Part shown: positions 23,330-33,227 of the stretch, piece by piece
Numbering within the stretch: the stretch's first letter is position 1
Layout: each line of letters opens with the position of its first letter
Assembly: GCA_030849065.1 (NCBI GenBank)
Contig: JASAON010001624.1
Coordinates: 45,608-109,607, forward strand
Length of the DNA: 64,000 nt
Source of the DNA: Jaenimonas drosophilae
Lineage: Eukaryota; Euglenozoa; Kinetoplastea; Trypanosomatida; Trypanosomatidae
Direction of reading: 5' to 3'
The notes under the pieces: generated by a model
The model's database searches: none
Told to the model about the DNA's origin: nothing
What the model saw: the letters and a program-made list of their open reading frames with translations, nothing else
Position numbers and translations under genes: made by a program

Positions 23330-26300
23330 ATGCAGAATCTGATTGACCAACAGAGCTCCAGCGATCACAACTTGTCCGATGCGGTGGCCATGAGCGGCAA
23401 AGGCGTCGATGCTAGCGTCATGAGAGATACTCAGCGCCCGCCCACGGTGGAACCGCCTCAGGCACTTCTTCTCCCCAACCAACCTCATTCCTCACCTCCC
23501 AACTCAAACAGCCATGCAACGCCCTGCACGACTAATTCAGCCGCAGGTGGTGCTGCGGCACGTCTGGGAACCACCACAGGGGCGGCGTCTACGTCCTCGC
23601 CCTCAACAACCGCCCACTTTCCTCTCCGCTCCAACAACAACGCCGACATTATCGCAATGAATCGTCGGGGCCCCTTCGCCAGTGGTTTGCCATCCTACCC
23701 CGCTTCACCACCACCACCACCACCTCCTCCCCCCTACCACTCGTCTTCACCAGCCTCCACCACCCACACCACCACATCGGCATCAATGGGCTTTGATCGT
23801 GGCGGCAATTCACCGCATCTGCTTCCAGTGGCAGCAACCACAGCCCATCATGTATCTGCCACACTGGCTGGTATATCTGCGGCGCCACGTGTGGTGCCAT
23901 GTTTTAGCGATGGAACGCTGAGCAACTCCCTCGTTACCCACCACTCCACCCCAACACATTCGTGGGCGCAGTCGGTTGGGGCGGCGGAGGAGCCTTCGAC
24001 GCTGCCACACCTTCTCTCACGGGAGCAACTACCCACCCCACAGCAGCTCTTCACGTCCCTCGGCAGTTCCAGCAACATCAGCAACAACAACAACAACACC
24101 TCCACGACCAATGTTGCAGCAGCATCCACCTCCCCAGCACCCTACCTCTTCAGCAGCCACACCAGCCCTGCCACAGCTCCAACCACATCCGCATCACCCG
24201 GACCAACCACGTCGTCTGCGACCACTGCAACAGCAGCGCGGCAAATGCTGAGTGGCAGCCAACAACATCCAATGGGCATTCATTCGCATCCATCGAGCTC
24301 CAGCGGGGGCAGCGGATCGACCCGCGAGCGCCAGCCCAGTGGTGTAGGTGGCGGCGGTAGTGGTGGTGGCAGTGGCCACACATCGTGGCTCCACCCATCG
24401 CGGCCAGCACCCTCGCTACTTTCTGCTAGTGGCCCCACACCACCTCCTCCACCTCCGCGCACCATGACAGTGCAGAGTAGCGGTGAGCGGCAGTTTGTGT
24501 TCGCTTCACGTAGTCGCAGCCACACACCCCACCAACGTGTGCTGAGTGGCAGCACCGACGGAGGCAGCTCCGCGCTGGGTGGGGCAACGGGCGGCACCTC
24601 CACCGGAGGAGGTGGCGGTGGTGGTGGTGGTGGCTTGGGTGGCGGCAGCAGCAGCGGCAGAGGTCGCGGCTGCTCACCGTGCTCGAGCAGCACCATCGCC
24701 TCCCTCGCCTCCCCCTCAGTCATTCACCAACGTCGGCCAACGCAGCCGCAGTTTGATGACGTGGTCAGTAGCCCATCTACACCAGCCTCTGCGCCAGCAT
24801 CTGCTCCACCGGTGATGCAGCTGGATGCCAGCGCCAGCCCCTCACGGGTGGAGCCCACCTCCACCTCCACCACCGCCACCACGGCAGTCGCTGCTGCATC
24901 TGAGATGGCATCGCTGCCCGCCCCGCTGCTCCGCGCAGAGACGGATTACGCCGAGAGTGAGGTGTCACCATCACCAACCCCGACGGAGGAGCTGCCACGC
25001 TGCTCGCTGATCGCCACACGGCCGCCTCAACCACCAGCTTCCTCAGCCAGCAATCTCATGGATGTGTTGGCCATTGACGGGGTGGTGGCAGCCACAACCC
25101 CAATCCCGCTCTGCTTCTCTGCCGCTGCCGCACCAAGTAGCCCATCATCTCCAACACCCACGCTGCAACGCACGGGTACCACGCTACCAATCGCAACCAC
25201 AACACCAACACCAAGCGCACCAGCAGCGGGGGCGGATGCCGCAGCCCCACTTGTGGAGCACCACGTGGACCCCATCGCCAACAACCCCAGCCCCGACGGC
25301 AGCATCGAGGCGTGCTTGGAGCGGCGCAAGAAGAAGCGGCCGCCTTCTCTCTTCGCCCAACCCGCCGCCACGACCCCCATCGCCTCCCCACCAACTGCTG
25401 CCTCTTCCTCGCCCGTTGCCACCGTGATGAGCAGCTCGAGCGGTGGGGCCACACCAGGCGGAGCTACTGCCGCAGCAACCCTCACCGCTGTTGGTTCGGT
25501 ACTACCCACAACCACAACCATCCTCTCCCCGCTTGAGATGAGCTTGCACGACAGTGGCGGCCTGCATCTACTCGGGATGAAGGCGGCAGGTGTACCGAGC
25601 CCGTTGGCCAGCACCACAACACTGACGATTCCATCGGAGCTTCCCTCCGTCGTGCCAAGTCGCAGCGGCCATCTCGGCAGCTGGGCGCGCTCCACGAGCG
25701 TGGAGATTGGCCGACCGGCCGCTGGCAGCCTCACGAGCCCGCCCATTTGGTCCGCCTCCCCAAGCATCGCCCCGGCAGCCCGACGTCCTACCGCTGCCCC
25801 ACCTCTGCCGTTGCCACCTTCCTCCATCTCAACCCCACACCCAACACACCGCACACGTCGTGCAACGGTGCGTCTCTCCAGAGACCGTCGGACACTCGTC
25901 GCTGGCATCTTCCGCGTTTCCCCGAGCGGCTGCCTCACCGTGCGCAATGTGCTCCTCCTGAACCCAAAAGGATTGGCCTCCTACAGCGACTTGCAGCGCA
26001 TCAACTCAATGGGCAGCCAACGCCCTGGCAGCTCCGTTCTGGTCAGCCCGCTGCTCTGCCCGCCGAGTGGGATGTTGCCGAGCCGTGAAGCCACCGCCAC
26101 CGCCAATGATTTTCTCAGCAGCCACTATGCCCCGCCGCCACCTCCACCGCCGCCGGGGGCACGACTGCTCCAGCCGCACCTGCTCTGCTCCCCGACCACC
26201 GCGACGGAGCTCGAGGAGGCCAATGACGTGGAGGGCTCAGCCTATCCCATCTTCGCGGCTGGCGGCGGCAGCGTGGCTGGCGGCCAACACACCAACTATT

Positions 26301-29098
26301 TCGGTGGTGGTGGTGGCCGCTCCATCGCCCATGGACCTCCCGGAGGCAATCGCAGCTTCGCCTTGCTCTCTGCGAGCATGGATACGCCCTACAGTCCCAT
26401 CACCTACTCCATGGATAGCCCCTTCTTTCCGAGTGCGGGGCCAACCCAGGGGAGCTTAGGCGCCGCAGGAGGTGCCAGCACACACTCCCGCCATGGCTAT
26501 GGCGGTGGTGGTGGTGGCATGAGTAGTGTTGTCGTGGAGGATGGTGTGTTGCGTCGGGGTGTGCCAGGGAGCTCACACGACGTGGATGCAAGTGGTGGTG
26601 GGGTGGCCATGACGCCTGTGGAGATGGTCTCGAGCAGCCACTACTCCGCTCCGAAGCGGCCACGCTATCCGTTGGGCAGCCCCGCGGGCGGGGGCAGCGA
26701 TCATCCCACCTCGTCGCAGTACACCAACTACAACAACAACAACAACAGCATCTTCTCCACACGACGCGGTGGGGGCACCTTTGGCAGTGCCGCTTCATGC
26801 AACACCTTTGGCACGCAGATTGTGGCCGCGGCCGCCAGCCCAACCACGCACCGCGCGGTGTCGGAGGTGGGCTTGGGTGAGGCACCAAAGAGCCTTCTGG
26901 CCTACGCGGAGATTCCTGAGCGGGATATTCGCTTGGACTCAGTGAGCAACACCCTCCAATTCCCCGCCAACGCTGTGCGGTACGATGATCTAGACGTGAA
27001 GGAGGCCGTGGGCGAAGGTGCGTCAGCGAGTGTGTTCGTGGCGCTGCACCACCCAACGGGCCGACGACTCGCCGTGAAGCGGATTGATCTCTCCCCCCTC
27101 GGTCTCGATGCGTGCAGCCTCGATGGCCAACAGGCCACCCCCTACTTCATGATGCGCAGCAACACAGGACGCGTCGCGCAGCTGCAGCACAACGTGGTGC
27201 GTGAGCTCCAGGTACTCCACCTCACCTACCGCAGCCCCTTCATGGTGAAAGTGTATAACGCCTTCTACCGCCACGAACGTGCGGCCTTGGATATCGTCAT
27301 GGAGTTTATGCACTACGGCAGTCTCGATCACCTCGCCAAGGCGTTGCAGGCCTACGCGGCGGAGCACCCACGCAGCACAACGGGGATGCGGGAGGTGCCC
27401 TCCGCTTCCTCTCCAACCACCCTGATACACACAGCTGCCCAACGTCGTGGTAGCCCATCGAGCCCCACGGCTACTAGTACCACCACCACCAACAACAACA
27501 ACAACAACTTCTTCAACCACTTTTCCCACACCAGCACCAACAACCACCTCCTTCACCTCCACAGCAACAGCAGCATGGACCACAACCCTTCAGGGATGGC
27601 CGTCAGCCCCCTCCTCAGCCGGCCGACGTCGTTGCGTATTTTGAGCGGCCTCGGCAGCACGCCGGTATCTAACGGCGGCGATGGTTTTCCCAACATGGGC
27701 CTGCCACCGTACCGCCTCTCTGCCCAGAACCTCGATCCCTACAGCAACAACAGCAACAGCGCTATGAGCCGGGCCGTGGAGGAGGTGGTGGAGGAGAGTG
27801 TGGGTGTCTCGGAGCGGCTTGTGGCGGTGGTCGGGGAGCAGCTCCTCTGCGGTGTACGTGATATGCATACACGGGGATATATTCATCGCGACATCAAGCC
27901 AGGCAACGTTCTCATCAATGAGCATGGCATCGTGAAGCTGAGCGATTTTGGCCTCTCGCAGCGGTGCGGGGCGGGAGAGCGGCCCATGTCGATGGAGAGC
28001 TCCACGACCGCCGCACATGCCATGATGATGGCGGAGGGCCTCACTCCAAAGCTCGGCGCCATGCGCTACGGCGGCATTCACGCCACCGACAGTGGCAGCG
28101 GCAGCGGCATCACCCCACCCTTCTTGGGCATGGATGAGATGCTGCCACGCAATCTCCACGCACGTCGCCCGAGCATCGGCAGCACCGCCCTCCTCAATGA
28201 CCCGCTGCTGGATGGGATGGACGTACTTCCCACCGCATGCTCCAGCAGCAGCAGCAGCAGCAGTCGCAGCCCGACCAGCCCGAGCCACGTGGATGATGTG
28301 GTTGAGCAGAGCCCCTACTCCGGTGAGGCCTCTGCCTCCACGACGCAGGTGGTGATGGAGGATGGAGATGCACCATCGTGTATAACATGCACGCCAACCC
28401 CGCACCTGACGCGTGGCCAGCGTGCCGCCAAGTGCCGCCCGGGCCCGCTGCCCATGGCACCCAGCGCCCCACTCCGCAACAACGATGGTGTCTCGCCGCC
28501 GCCCATGATGATGCAGCCAGAGATGGATGGAGGTGGTGGTGAGGAGGAGGAAGATGATCCGCTGATGCACTGCTCCGGCACCAACAAGTACATGAGCCCC
28601 GAGCGTCAGCGTGGTGAGGTCCACGGCAAGCCGAGCGATATCTGGGCAGTGGGCGTTTCGCTGGCGGAGTTTGCCCTTGGACGGTACCCCTTTGATCTCC
28701 ACGACTGCGGCGACGATGAGTTCGAGCGCATGGCGCGTATGGGTGTTGCGGTGGACGTGAGGGCCTTCGCCGACCCGCCACGTCGCGTGCCTTTTTCGGC
28801 TGAATTCGTGGATTTTATTCGTCTTGCTACACTTCCTGTGGCGGCGGATCGGCTCACCGCGCAGGAGCTCCTCGAGCACCCATTCTTCCGACAGTGGTCA
28901 ACGCCTTTTGATCTGAAGAGGTACTTGGCCGAACGCGTTCCTGTGGCATCGAACAAGTACAAGACGGAGTTTTTTGCACGACGTGAGGCGGAGGAGCAGA
29001 TGATGATGATGCGCGGGGGAGGAGGTTTCAACGCCTCGTCCAGCTGCCCGATGACGCTTCCGGGAGGGTTGTGTGCAGAGAATACGGAGCTTGTGTGA
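23330..29098 (+). CDS. MAP2K-like (STE7-type) protein kinase with large insertions
   Basis: 1922 residues. The first ~1190 residues are low complexity (Ser, Thr, Pro, Gly, Ala). The kinase domain runs from about 1215 to 1880. Glycine loop GEGASASVF begins at G1228; ATP lysine K1250 (LAVKRID); catalytic HRDIKPGNVL with D1521; DFG with D1539; and GTNKYMSPER from G1750, the form typical of MAP2K/STE7 kinases, followed by SDIWAVGVSLAEFALGRYPF. All catalytic residues are kept, so activity is expected. Two big low-complexity insertions split the domain: about 135 residues at 1346-1480 between the hinge region and helix E, and about 190 residues between DFG and the SPE motif, inside the activation segment. 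MAP2Ks phosphorylate MAP kinases; the target here cannot be inferred. The start at 23330 is the first ATG after the splicing tracts. Confidence 0.88.
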   Translation: MQNLIDQQSSSDHNLSDAVAMSGKGVDASVMRDTQRPPTVEPPQALLLPNQPHSSPPNSNSHATPCTTNSAAGGAAARLGTTTGAASTSSPSTTAHFPLRSNNNADIIAMNRRGPFASGLPSYPASPPPPPPPPPYHSSSPASTTHTTTSASMGFDRGGNSPHLLPVAATTAHHVSATLAGISAAPRVVPCFSDGTLSNSLVTHHSTPTHSWAQSVGAAEEPSTLPHLLSREQLPTPQQLFTSLGSSSNISNNNNNTSTTNVAAASTSPAPYLFSSHTSPATAPTTSASPGPTTSSATTATAARQMLSGSQQHPMGIHSHPSSSSGGSGSTRERQPSGVGGGGSGGGSGHTSWLHPSRPAPSLLSASGPTPPPPPPRTMTVQSSGERQFVFASRSRSHTPHQRVLSGSTDGGSSALGGATGGTSTGGGGGGGGGGLGGGSSSGRGRGCSPCSSSTIASLASPSVIHQRRPTQPQFDDVVSSPSTPASAPASAPPVMQLDASASPSRVEPTSTSTTATTAVAAASEMASLPAPLLRAETDYAESEVSPSPTPTEELPRCSLIATRPPQPPASSASNLMDVLAIDGVVAATTPIPLCFSAAAAPSSPSSPTPTLQRTGTTLPIATTTPTPSAPAAGADAAAPLVEHHVDPIANNPSPDGSIEACLERRKKKRPPSLFAQPAATTPIASPPTAASSSPVATVMSSSSGGATPGGATAAATLTAVGSVLPTTTTILSPLEMSLHDSGGLHLLGMKAAGVPSPLASTTTLTIPSELPSVVPSRSGHLGSWARSTSVEIGRPAAGSLTSPPIWSASPSIAPAARRPTAAPPLPLPPSSISTPHPTHRTRRATVRLSRDRRTLVAGIFRVSPSGCLTVRNVLLLNPKGLASYSDLQRINSMGSQRPGSSVLVSPLLCPPSGMLPSREATATANDFLSSHYAPPPPPPPPGARLLQPHLLCSPTTATELEEANDVEGSAYPIFAAGGGSVAGGQHTNYFGGGGGRSIAHGPPGGNRSFALLSASMDTPYSPITYSMDSPFFPSAGPTQGSLGAAGGASTHSRHGYGGGGGGMSSVVVEDGVLRRGVPGSSHDVDASGGGVAMTPVEMVSSSHYSAPKRPRYPLGSPAGGGSDHPTSSQYTNYNNNNNSIFSTRRGGGTFGSAASCNTFGTQIVAAAASPTTHRAVSEVGLGEAPKSLLAYAEIPERDIRLDSVSNTLQFPANAVRYDDLDVKEAVGEGASASVFVALHHPTGRRLAVKRIDLSPLGLDACSLDGQQATPYFMMRSNTGRVAQLQHNVVRELQVLHLTYRSPFMVKVYNAFYRHERAALDIVMEFMHYGSLDHLAKALQAYAAEHPRSTTGMREVPSASSPTTLIHTAAQRRGSPSSPTATSTTTTNNNNNNFFNHFSHTSTNNHLLHLHSNSSMDHNPSGMAVSPLLSRPTSLRILSGLGSTPVSNGGDGFPNMGLPPYRLSAQNLDPYSNNSNSAMSRAVEEVVEESVGVSERLVAVVGEQLLCGVRDMHTRGYIHRDIKPGNVLINEHGIVKLSDFGLSQRCGAGERPMSMESSTTAAHAMMMAEGLTPKLGAMRYGGIHATDSGSGSGITPPFLGMDEMLPRNLHARRPSIGSTALLNDPLLDGMDVLPTACSSSSSSSSRSPTSPSHVDDVVEQSPYSGEASASTTQVVMEDGDAPSCITCTPTPHLTRGQRAAKCRPGPLPMAPSAPLRNNDGVSPPPMMMQPEMDGGGGEEEEDDPLMHCSGTNKYMSPERQRGEVHGKPSDIWAVGVSLAEFALGRYPFDLHDCGDDEFERMARMGVAVDVRAFADPPRRVPFSAEFVDFIRLATLPVAADRLTAQELLEHPFFRQWSTPFDLKRYLAERVPVASNKYKTEFFARREAEEQMMMMRGGGGFNASSSCPMTLPGGLCAENTELV

Positions 29099-31008
29099 AG
29101 GGGGAGTGTGTGCGAGAAAACAACAACAACAACATGTTGCTGACCGCCATGACGCATGTGAGATGGGAGGGGGGAGGATGATGGTTTTGCACGACACGGG
29201 TTGTGCATGATTCAACCGACAAGGTGTGGTTGCGTTGTGTTGTTGTTGTGCTACGACCTGTGCTGCATGTGTAGTGTACGTACAGTACTATCGGCGTAGT
29301 AGGATGCTTTCGGTGTGTTTGTGTGGCGCTGAAGGACGCATGTGTTGGATGCGATGCAGAAGAGGGCACCGGTACAACAAACACGGCGCTTCTACATCCA
29401 CATCATTGTGTTGGTTGTGTTTGTTGGGGGGAGTGTGTTGGGAGATGGATGCATCATCATCATTAACAACATTGTGCGACCATAACATAGATGATGCATC
29501 TATTCTTTCACAGCCACTGTCACAGGCACACCCACTTCCTCCACGCCCTCGTCGTGTACGGATTTTTTTCTCGTTTTTTTCCTCTCGGTGGTTTCTAGAT
29601 GATGATGATCTTCACGATGTGCGTTGGCTGAATGCCACGACTTGGCTGTGTTATTGTGTTGCTGATCTTGTTTCTGATGCGTGCCTGCGTGTGTGTGTTG
29701 CGCCAACACACCTCCAGGCGCCTCTCTCAGGGAGAGAGGAGCAGTGGGCAGGTTCTACACGTTAATCACGTGATGGATGAGGCGATGAAGGGATGACCAC
29801 CTTTCTTTCTTCATTCTTAGCCGCTTCTCCTCTAACACACACACACACACACGCACACAGAACTCTTGTACTGTTGGTCCCGTACTACGTACACCTCCAT
29901 TCCACGTTTGTGTGTGTCTGTGTGCGTGTGATGAACTGTGTGCGGGTGGTGCTACATCACCTCACTCCTCCTTCCTCTCTACTTGTTCTCGGTGGTGCGC
30001 CACCGCCGCAACTATCTTCGCCTTCCTTGTTGCTCTGCTGCTGCTGATGATGATGGCTGAGTGCGCAATTCGTTGTTGTTGTTGGTTTCAATTTTTTCTG
30101 GAGTGTGGCGATCACATGGTGGAGCACACGGCCCATCCGTTCCCCTTCTTTGCTTCACTTCTTCCCTCTCCTGCGGCCGTCATGTGCCATCGATGTCGCG
30201 ACCTCTGCAGAACCTCGATCCTTGTGGGTTGTTCTTCTCAGGCACATCAATAACCCATGTGTTGCAGGGTGAGATGCTCTCATCATCACCACTACTACTA
30301 CTACTACTACTACACGCAATATCCTTTTCAGCAGGTTGTTGTCGCATCATCATCACAACCAACAGGCGCTCATCTCCTTCTTCGGCACTTTGCCTGTGAG
30401 TGTGTGAAAGCTCCACCTACTCATATCCAAGGTACCTCAACACATACACCTCCCTCCTCTCCACAACAAGACGCATTGGTTCTCTTTGATGACGATTGTT
30501 CTTTTCCTTCCTTGTGAAACAATTTCAGTCTTTTTTTTTCCTTCTTCGCTGGTGATTGTTGTTGTTGTTCTTTGCTCTCACTTCTTCTCCTCCTCTTTTT
30601 TCTTCGTCGTCATTGGCCCCCCTCACGTCGTCGTGGCCGATGTTGTTGGGTGCGGCCACCGGCGCTACACATCCCCACGGATCTATCTATTCTGCTTCGG
30701 TAGGCCTGCCTCCACCAAAAAAAAAAAAACAACAGAAAAAAACTATGAAACATCTCTTGTTTCACTCACGTATATATCCACGAATACCGACACAATCACA
30801 CAAACATACACAACAACAACAACAACAACAACATGGTGTTGTACTGCCACTTGTTGAGGCATCACCCCCAATTCACGTGTTGAGCCCACATTCAGTCATC
30901 TCCTCCTCTTCCTCTTCATCTTCATCTTCATCACACTCGTTCATGCAACACACATATGAAGGTACCTACACTCATCCAGAAACACTTGCGCACTTTACGT
31001 ACGTGGCG
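29099..31008. other. Long intergenic region (1.9 kb)
   Basis: No convincing gene. Several open frames exist, the longest at 29226-29765, but they are Cys/Ser/His-rich from simple repeats and contain no recognisable motif. A (CTA)n repeat, an A12 run at 30717-30729, a (CAA)n run at 30811-30831 and a pyrimidine-rich (TCT/TCA)n tract at 30897-30937 lie before the next gene. The last of these probably marks its splice acceptor region. Confidence 0.5.
30291..30313. repeat. (CTA)n microsatellite
   Basis: About seven to eight CTA/ACT units in tandem between genes. Confidence 0.85.
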
Positions 31009-32835
31009 ATGCTGCTTGTGTGTAAGTTTGTTGCGAATACCTCCTGCGCGTGGCGGGCAGTGCGGCGGTGTGGGGTGGCGGTGGCAGGACCCATGCGACG
31101 CTGCCGCCTTCCTCTCTTCAGCTCCACCCAACAGCCTCAACACCATCAGCGGCGATGTTGCGCCACCACCGCCACATCATCATCTTCAACAGCAGCACCA
31201 ACAACCACAACCTCATCTAACCTTTCCCGAGAAGGTTCGTCGCGATGGACGGGCCGACGCATTCTCACCAGGATGAGTCGCTGGCTTGTTGGTGGCGCAG
31301 GTGCCTACGCCATGTTGTGCGCGGTGCTGCACCAACTTCAGCAGCAGGGCATCGCTGACGTGTATAACCCGCCCGAGGATTATACGCTCGATGCGTGGAG
31401 TGAAGTGGAGCCCACCTTGCAAGAGGGGGATGTGGTGCTGATGCGTGGCTCAGGCTTGATGAGCTGGGCCATCACCACCGCGCAGTACGCCTTCAGCGGG
31501 CTGCGACCAATGGCGCTGCGGTACTCACACGTTGCGGTGGTGGTGGAACCCGCACAACGTCGTGGCCAGGTGCCACCAACACACGAAGCCAACACAACAA
31601 GGAATCAGAAGGCGTCATCATCATTTTCAGCAACAACAACAACAACAACAACGGTTGGAGATGTGTTGCGGGCGGAGTCGGCGGCGGATGGAGCAGCAAA
31701 CGAAGTCGTGCGCGGTGCCATCATTCTTGAGGCGATGGATAACATGGATTATCACGTCCCTGACATCCACGGCCACGTACGCTACAACTGCGTTCAACGT
31801 GTGGAAGCAACCAAACGTCTCTGCGCGCGTGCGGCAGATGGCACACCAGCCTACTACTACTTTTCCGTGCGACGTCTAAAGGGCCTTCACCCACAACCAC
31901 AACCACATGATGATCATGATGATGATGGTGGCCATCATCATCCTCAACAACAACAGAATGAGAAGGAGGTGCTCCGTCGGCAGATCAACGCCTTCTGCGA
32001 GGCCAACGAGGGGCGGCCCATGGATGGGAGTGTGCTATACACGCTGAGCTTTCTTCATCCATCCATTTACCACTGGTTGCGTCCCGAGCGTCTGCCTGGT
32101 CGTGAAGTGAGTTGTAGTGAGCTCATTGTGCAGCTGTACCAAACACTGGGTGTCGTGGAGCCGAGGTGGCGGTGGGCTCCTCTCTCTGCCGGAGAGGAAT
32201 CAGCGCTCTACGCACGCATGGATGATCATGCACGTGCTGAATTGGAGCGTGGGGAGGTGTTGCCCTACACACGTACCTCGATGCCACTGCCGATGCCAAA
32301 TGATGCTGCGTCAGCTGCCGGGCTGGTGTCGGGGATGGAGGCACCGCTCTACGCCGCCGTGGATGGGGCAGAGCTGATGCGCTCACCAAAGTTGGCTGCG
32401 CGACGTGCGGTGCCACAACCACTGGATGAGGAGGATATCGTGGAGCGACGACGTTGGCGGCAGGTGCCGTGGATCAGCCCACGTAATCTGCCACGCTGGA
32501 ACATCTTCTTTTATCTCCCCGGTGGGCCGCTGCACGGGCTCGTGCCACACCTCCCCGAGGTGGATGCCCCGCGCGCCATCACCGTCGTGGAGGAGCAACA
32601 CCGCTCGTTGCACCTTCACGCCGGAGATGTTGGCATTGGGCGTGATGGGCGTCTGCGCCAGCTGCGGCCCTATTTTCATCATCAGAGTATTCAGACCTCT
32701 CCATATCACTTCGCACAGCAGGCGGATGTGCGCTACCTTGACTACGCGCCAGGTTGTGGGCTGGAGGATGAGATGCCGATGCAGGTGCCACGCGATGGCT
32801 TCGACGTACTTCAGTTGCTGAATCAGGAGGAGTAG
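31009..32835 (+). CDS. Permuted papain-fold hydrolase (YiiX/DUF830-like)
   Basis: 608 residues from the chosen start. The frame is open back to 30556, but that part reads through an A-run and pyrimidine tracts, so I chose the first ATG after the (TCT/TCA)n tract. Around residues 130-180 the text LQEGDVVLMRGSG and YSHVAVVVEP matches the start of permuted NlpC/P60-like (LRAT/YiiX) enzymes, with H174 as the likely catalytic His. ILEAMD follows near 245, and SCSELIVQLYQTLG gives the likely nucleophile C369. His before Cys is the hallmark of the permuted arrangement. These enzymes cleave or transfer acyl or amide groups on lipids or peptides. The N-terminus is Arg/Ser-rich with a short hydrophobic patch (about 90-110), possibly a mitochondrial or membrane targeting signal. 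The C-terminal ~200 residues are not recognised. The catalytic assignment is inference from motif order. Confidence 0.65.
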   Translation: MLLVCKFVANTSCAWRAVRRCGVAVAGPMRRCRLPLFSSTQQPQHHQRRCCATTATSSSSTAAPTTTTSSNLSREGSSRWTGRRILTRMSRWLVGGAGAYAMLCAVLHQLQQQGIADVYNPPEDYTLDAWSEVEPTLQEGDVVLMRGSGLMSWAITTAQYAFSGLRPMALRYSHVAVVVEPAQRRGQVPPTHEANTTRNQKASSSFSATTTTTTTVGDVLRAESAADGAANEVVRGAIILEAMDNMDYHVPDIHGHVRYNCVQRVEATKRLCARAADGTPAYYYFSVRRLKGLHPQPQPHDDHDDDGGHHHPQQQQNEKEVLRRQINAFCEANEGRPMDGSVLYTLSFLHPSIYHWLRPERLPGREVSCSELIVQLYQTLGVVEPRWRWAPLSAGEESALYARMDDHARAELERGEVLPYTRTSMPLPMPNDAASAAGLVSGMEAPLYAAVDGAELMRSPKLAARRAVPQPLDEEDIVERRRWRQVPWISPRNLPRWNIFFYLPGGPLHGLVPHLPEVDAPRAITVVEEQHRSLHLHAGDVGIGRDGRLRQLRPYFHHQSIQTSPYHFAQQADVRYLDYAPGCGLEDEMPMQVPRDGFDVLQLLNQEE

Positions 32836-33024
32836 GATGAGTGGGGTGTTGGTTAGTGGTGGATGCACAACACCGTGACACAACATTATTGGTTGCTTGG
32901 TTGTTGTTCCTTCCTTCCTTCCTCATGTCGTGCATTGATACCACGACGTCATCTTCTTAGCACACAGACACATAACTCTCCCAACTTGCTCACGTGCATC
33001 CAACAAGTTGTGTGTTACATACAC

Positions 33025-33025
33025 C

Positions 33026-33058
<33 letters not shown>

Positions 33059-33067
33059 AACAACAAC
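33025..33067 (+). repeat. (CAA)n microsatellite
   Basis: About 14 CAA units with one TAA interruption, between the hydrolase and the Dre2 gene. Confidence 0.92.
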
Positions 33068-33088
33068 ACACTTCATCTATGCATGCAT

Positions 33089-33124
33089 CTTTTTTTTTCT
33101 TCTGAAAATCTTCTTCATGATTAG
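33089..33124 (+). promoter_or_regulatory. Candidate trans-splice acceptor for Dre2 gene
   Basis: A T-rich tract starting at about 33089 is followed by more pyrimidines and an AG at 33123-33124, about 104 bases before the ATG. Confidence 0.5.
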
Positions 33125-33183
33125 CTGACGTAGTCACCACACGTTCTTACCACATCTTCTTCCCAAGTGAAAACCCCTCACAC

Positions 33184-33184
<1 letters not shown>

Positions 33185-33219
<35 letters not shown>
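33185..33219 (+). repeat. (CAA)n tract in the predicted 5' UTR of Dre2
   Basis: About 11 perfect CAA units lying between the predicted splice acceptor and the ATG at 33228, so it should be part of the mature 5' UTR. Confidence 0.88.
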
Positions 33220-33227
33220 TCAATATC

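Noticed and set aside
29226..29765. 179-residue open frame between the MAP2K-like and hydrolase genes
   Set aside because: Cys/Ser/Leu-rich translation of TG and CA repeats, no motif, and atypical codon use compared with neighbours.
30556..31008. Upstream extension of the hydrolase frame
   Set aside because: It reads through an A12 run, (CAA)n and a pyrimidine tract that looks like the splice signal; the product would begin with Phe/Ser/Lys/Gln runs.
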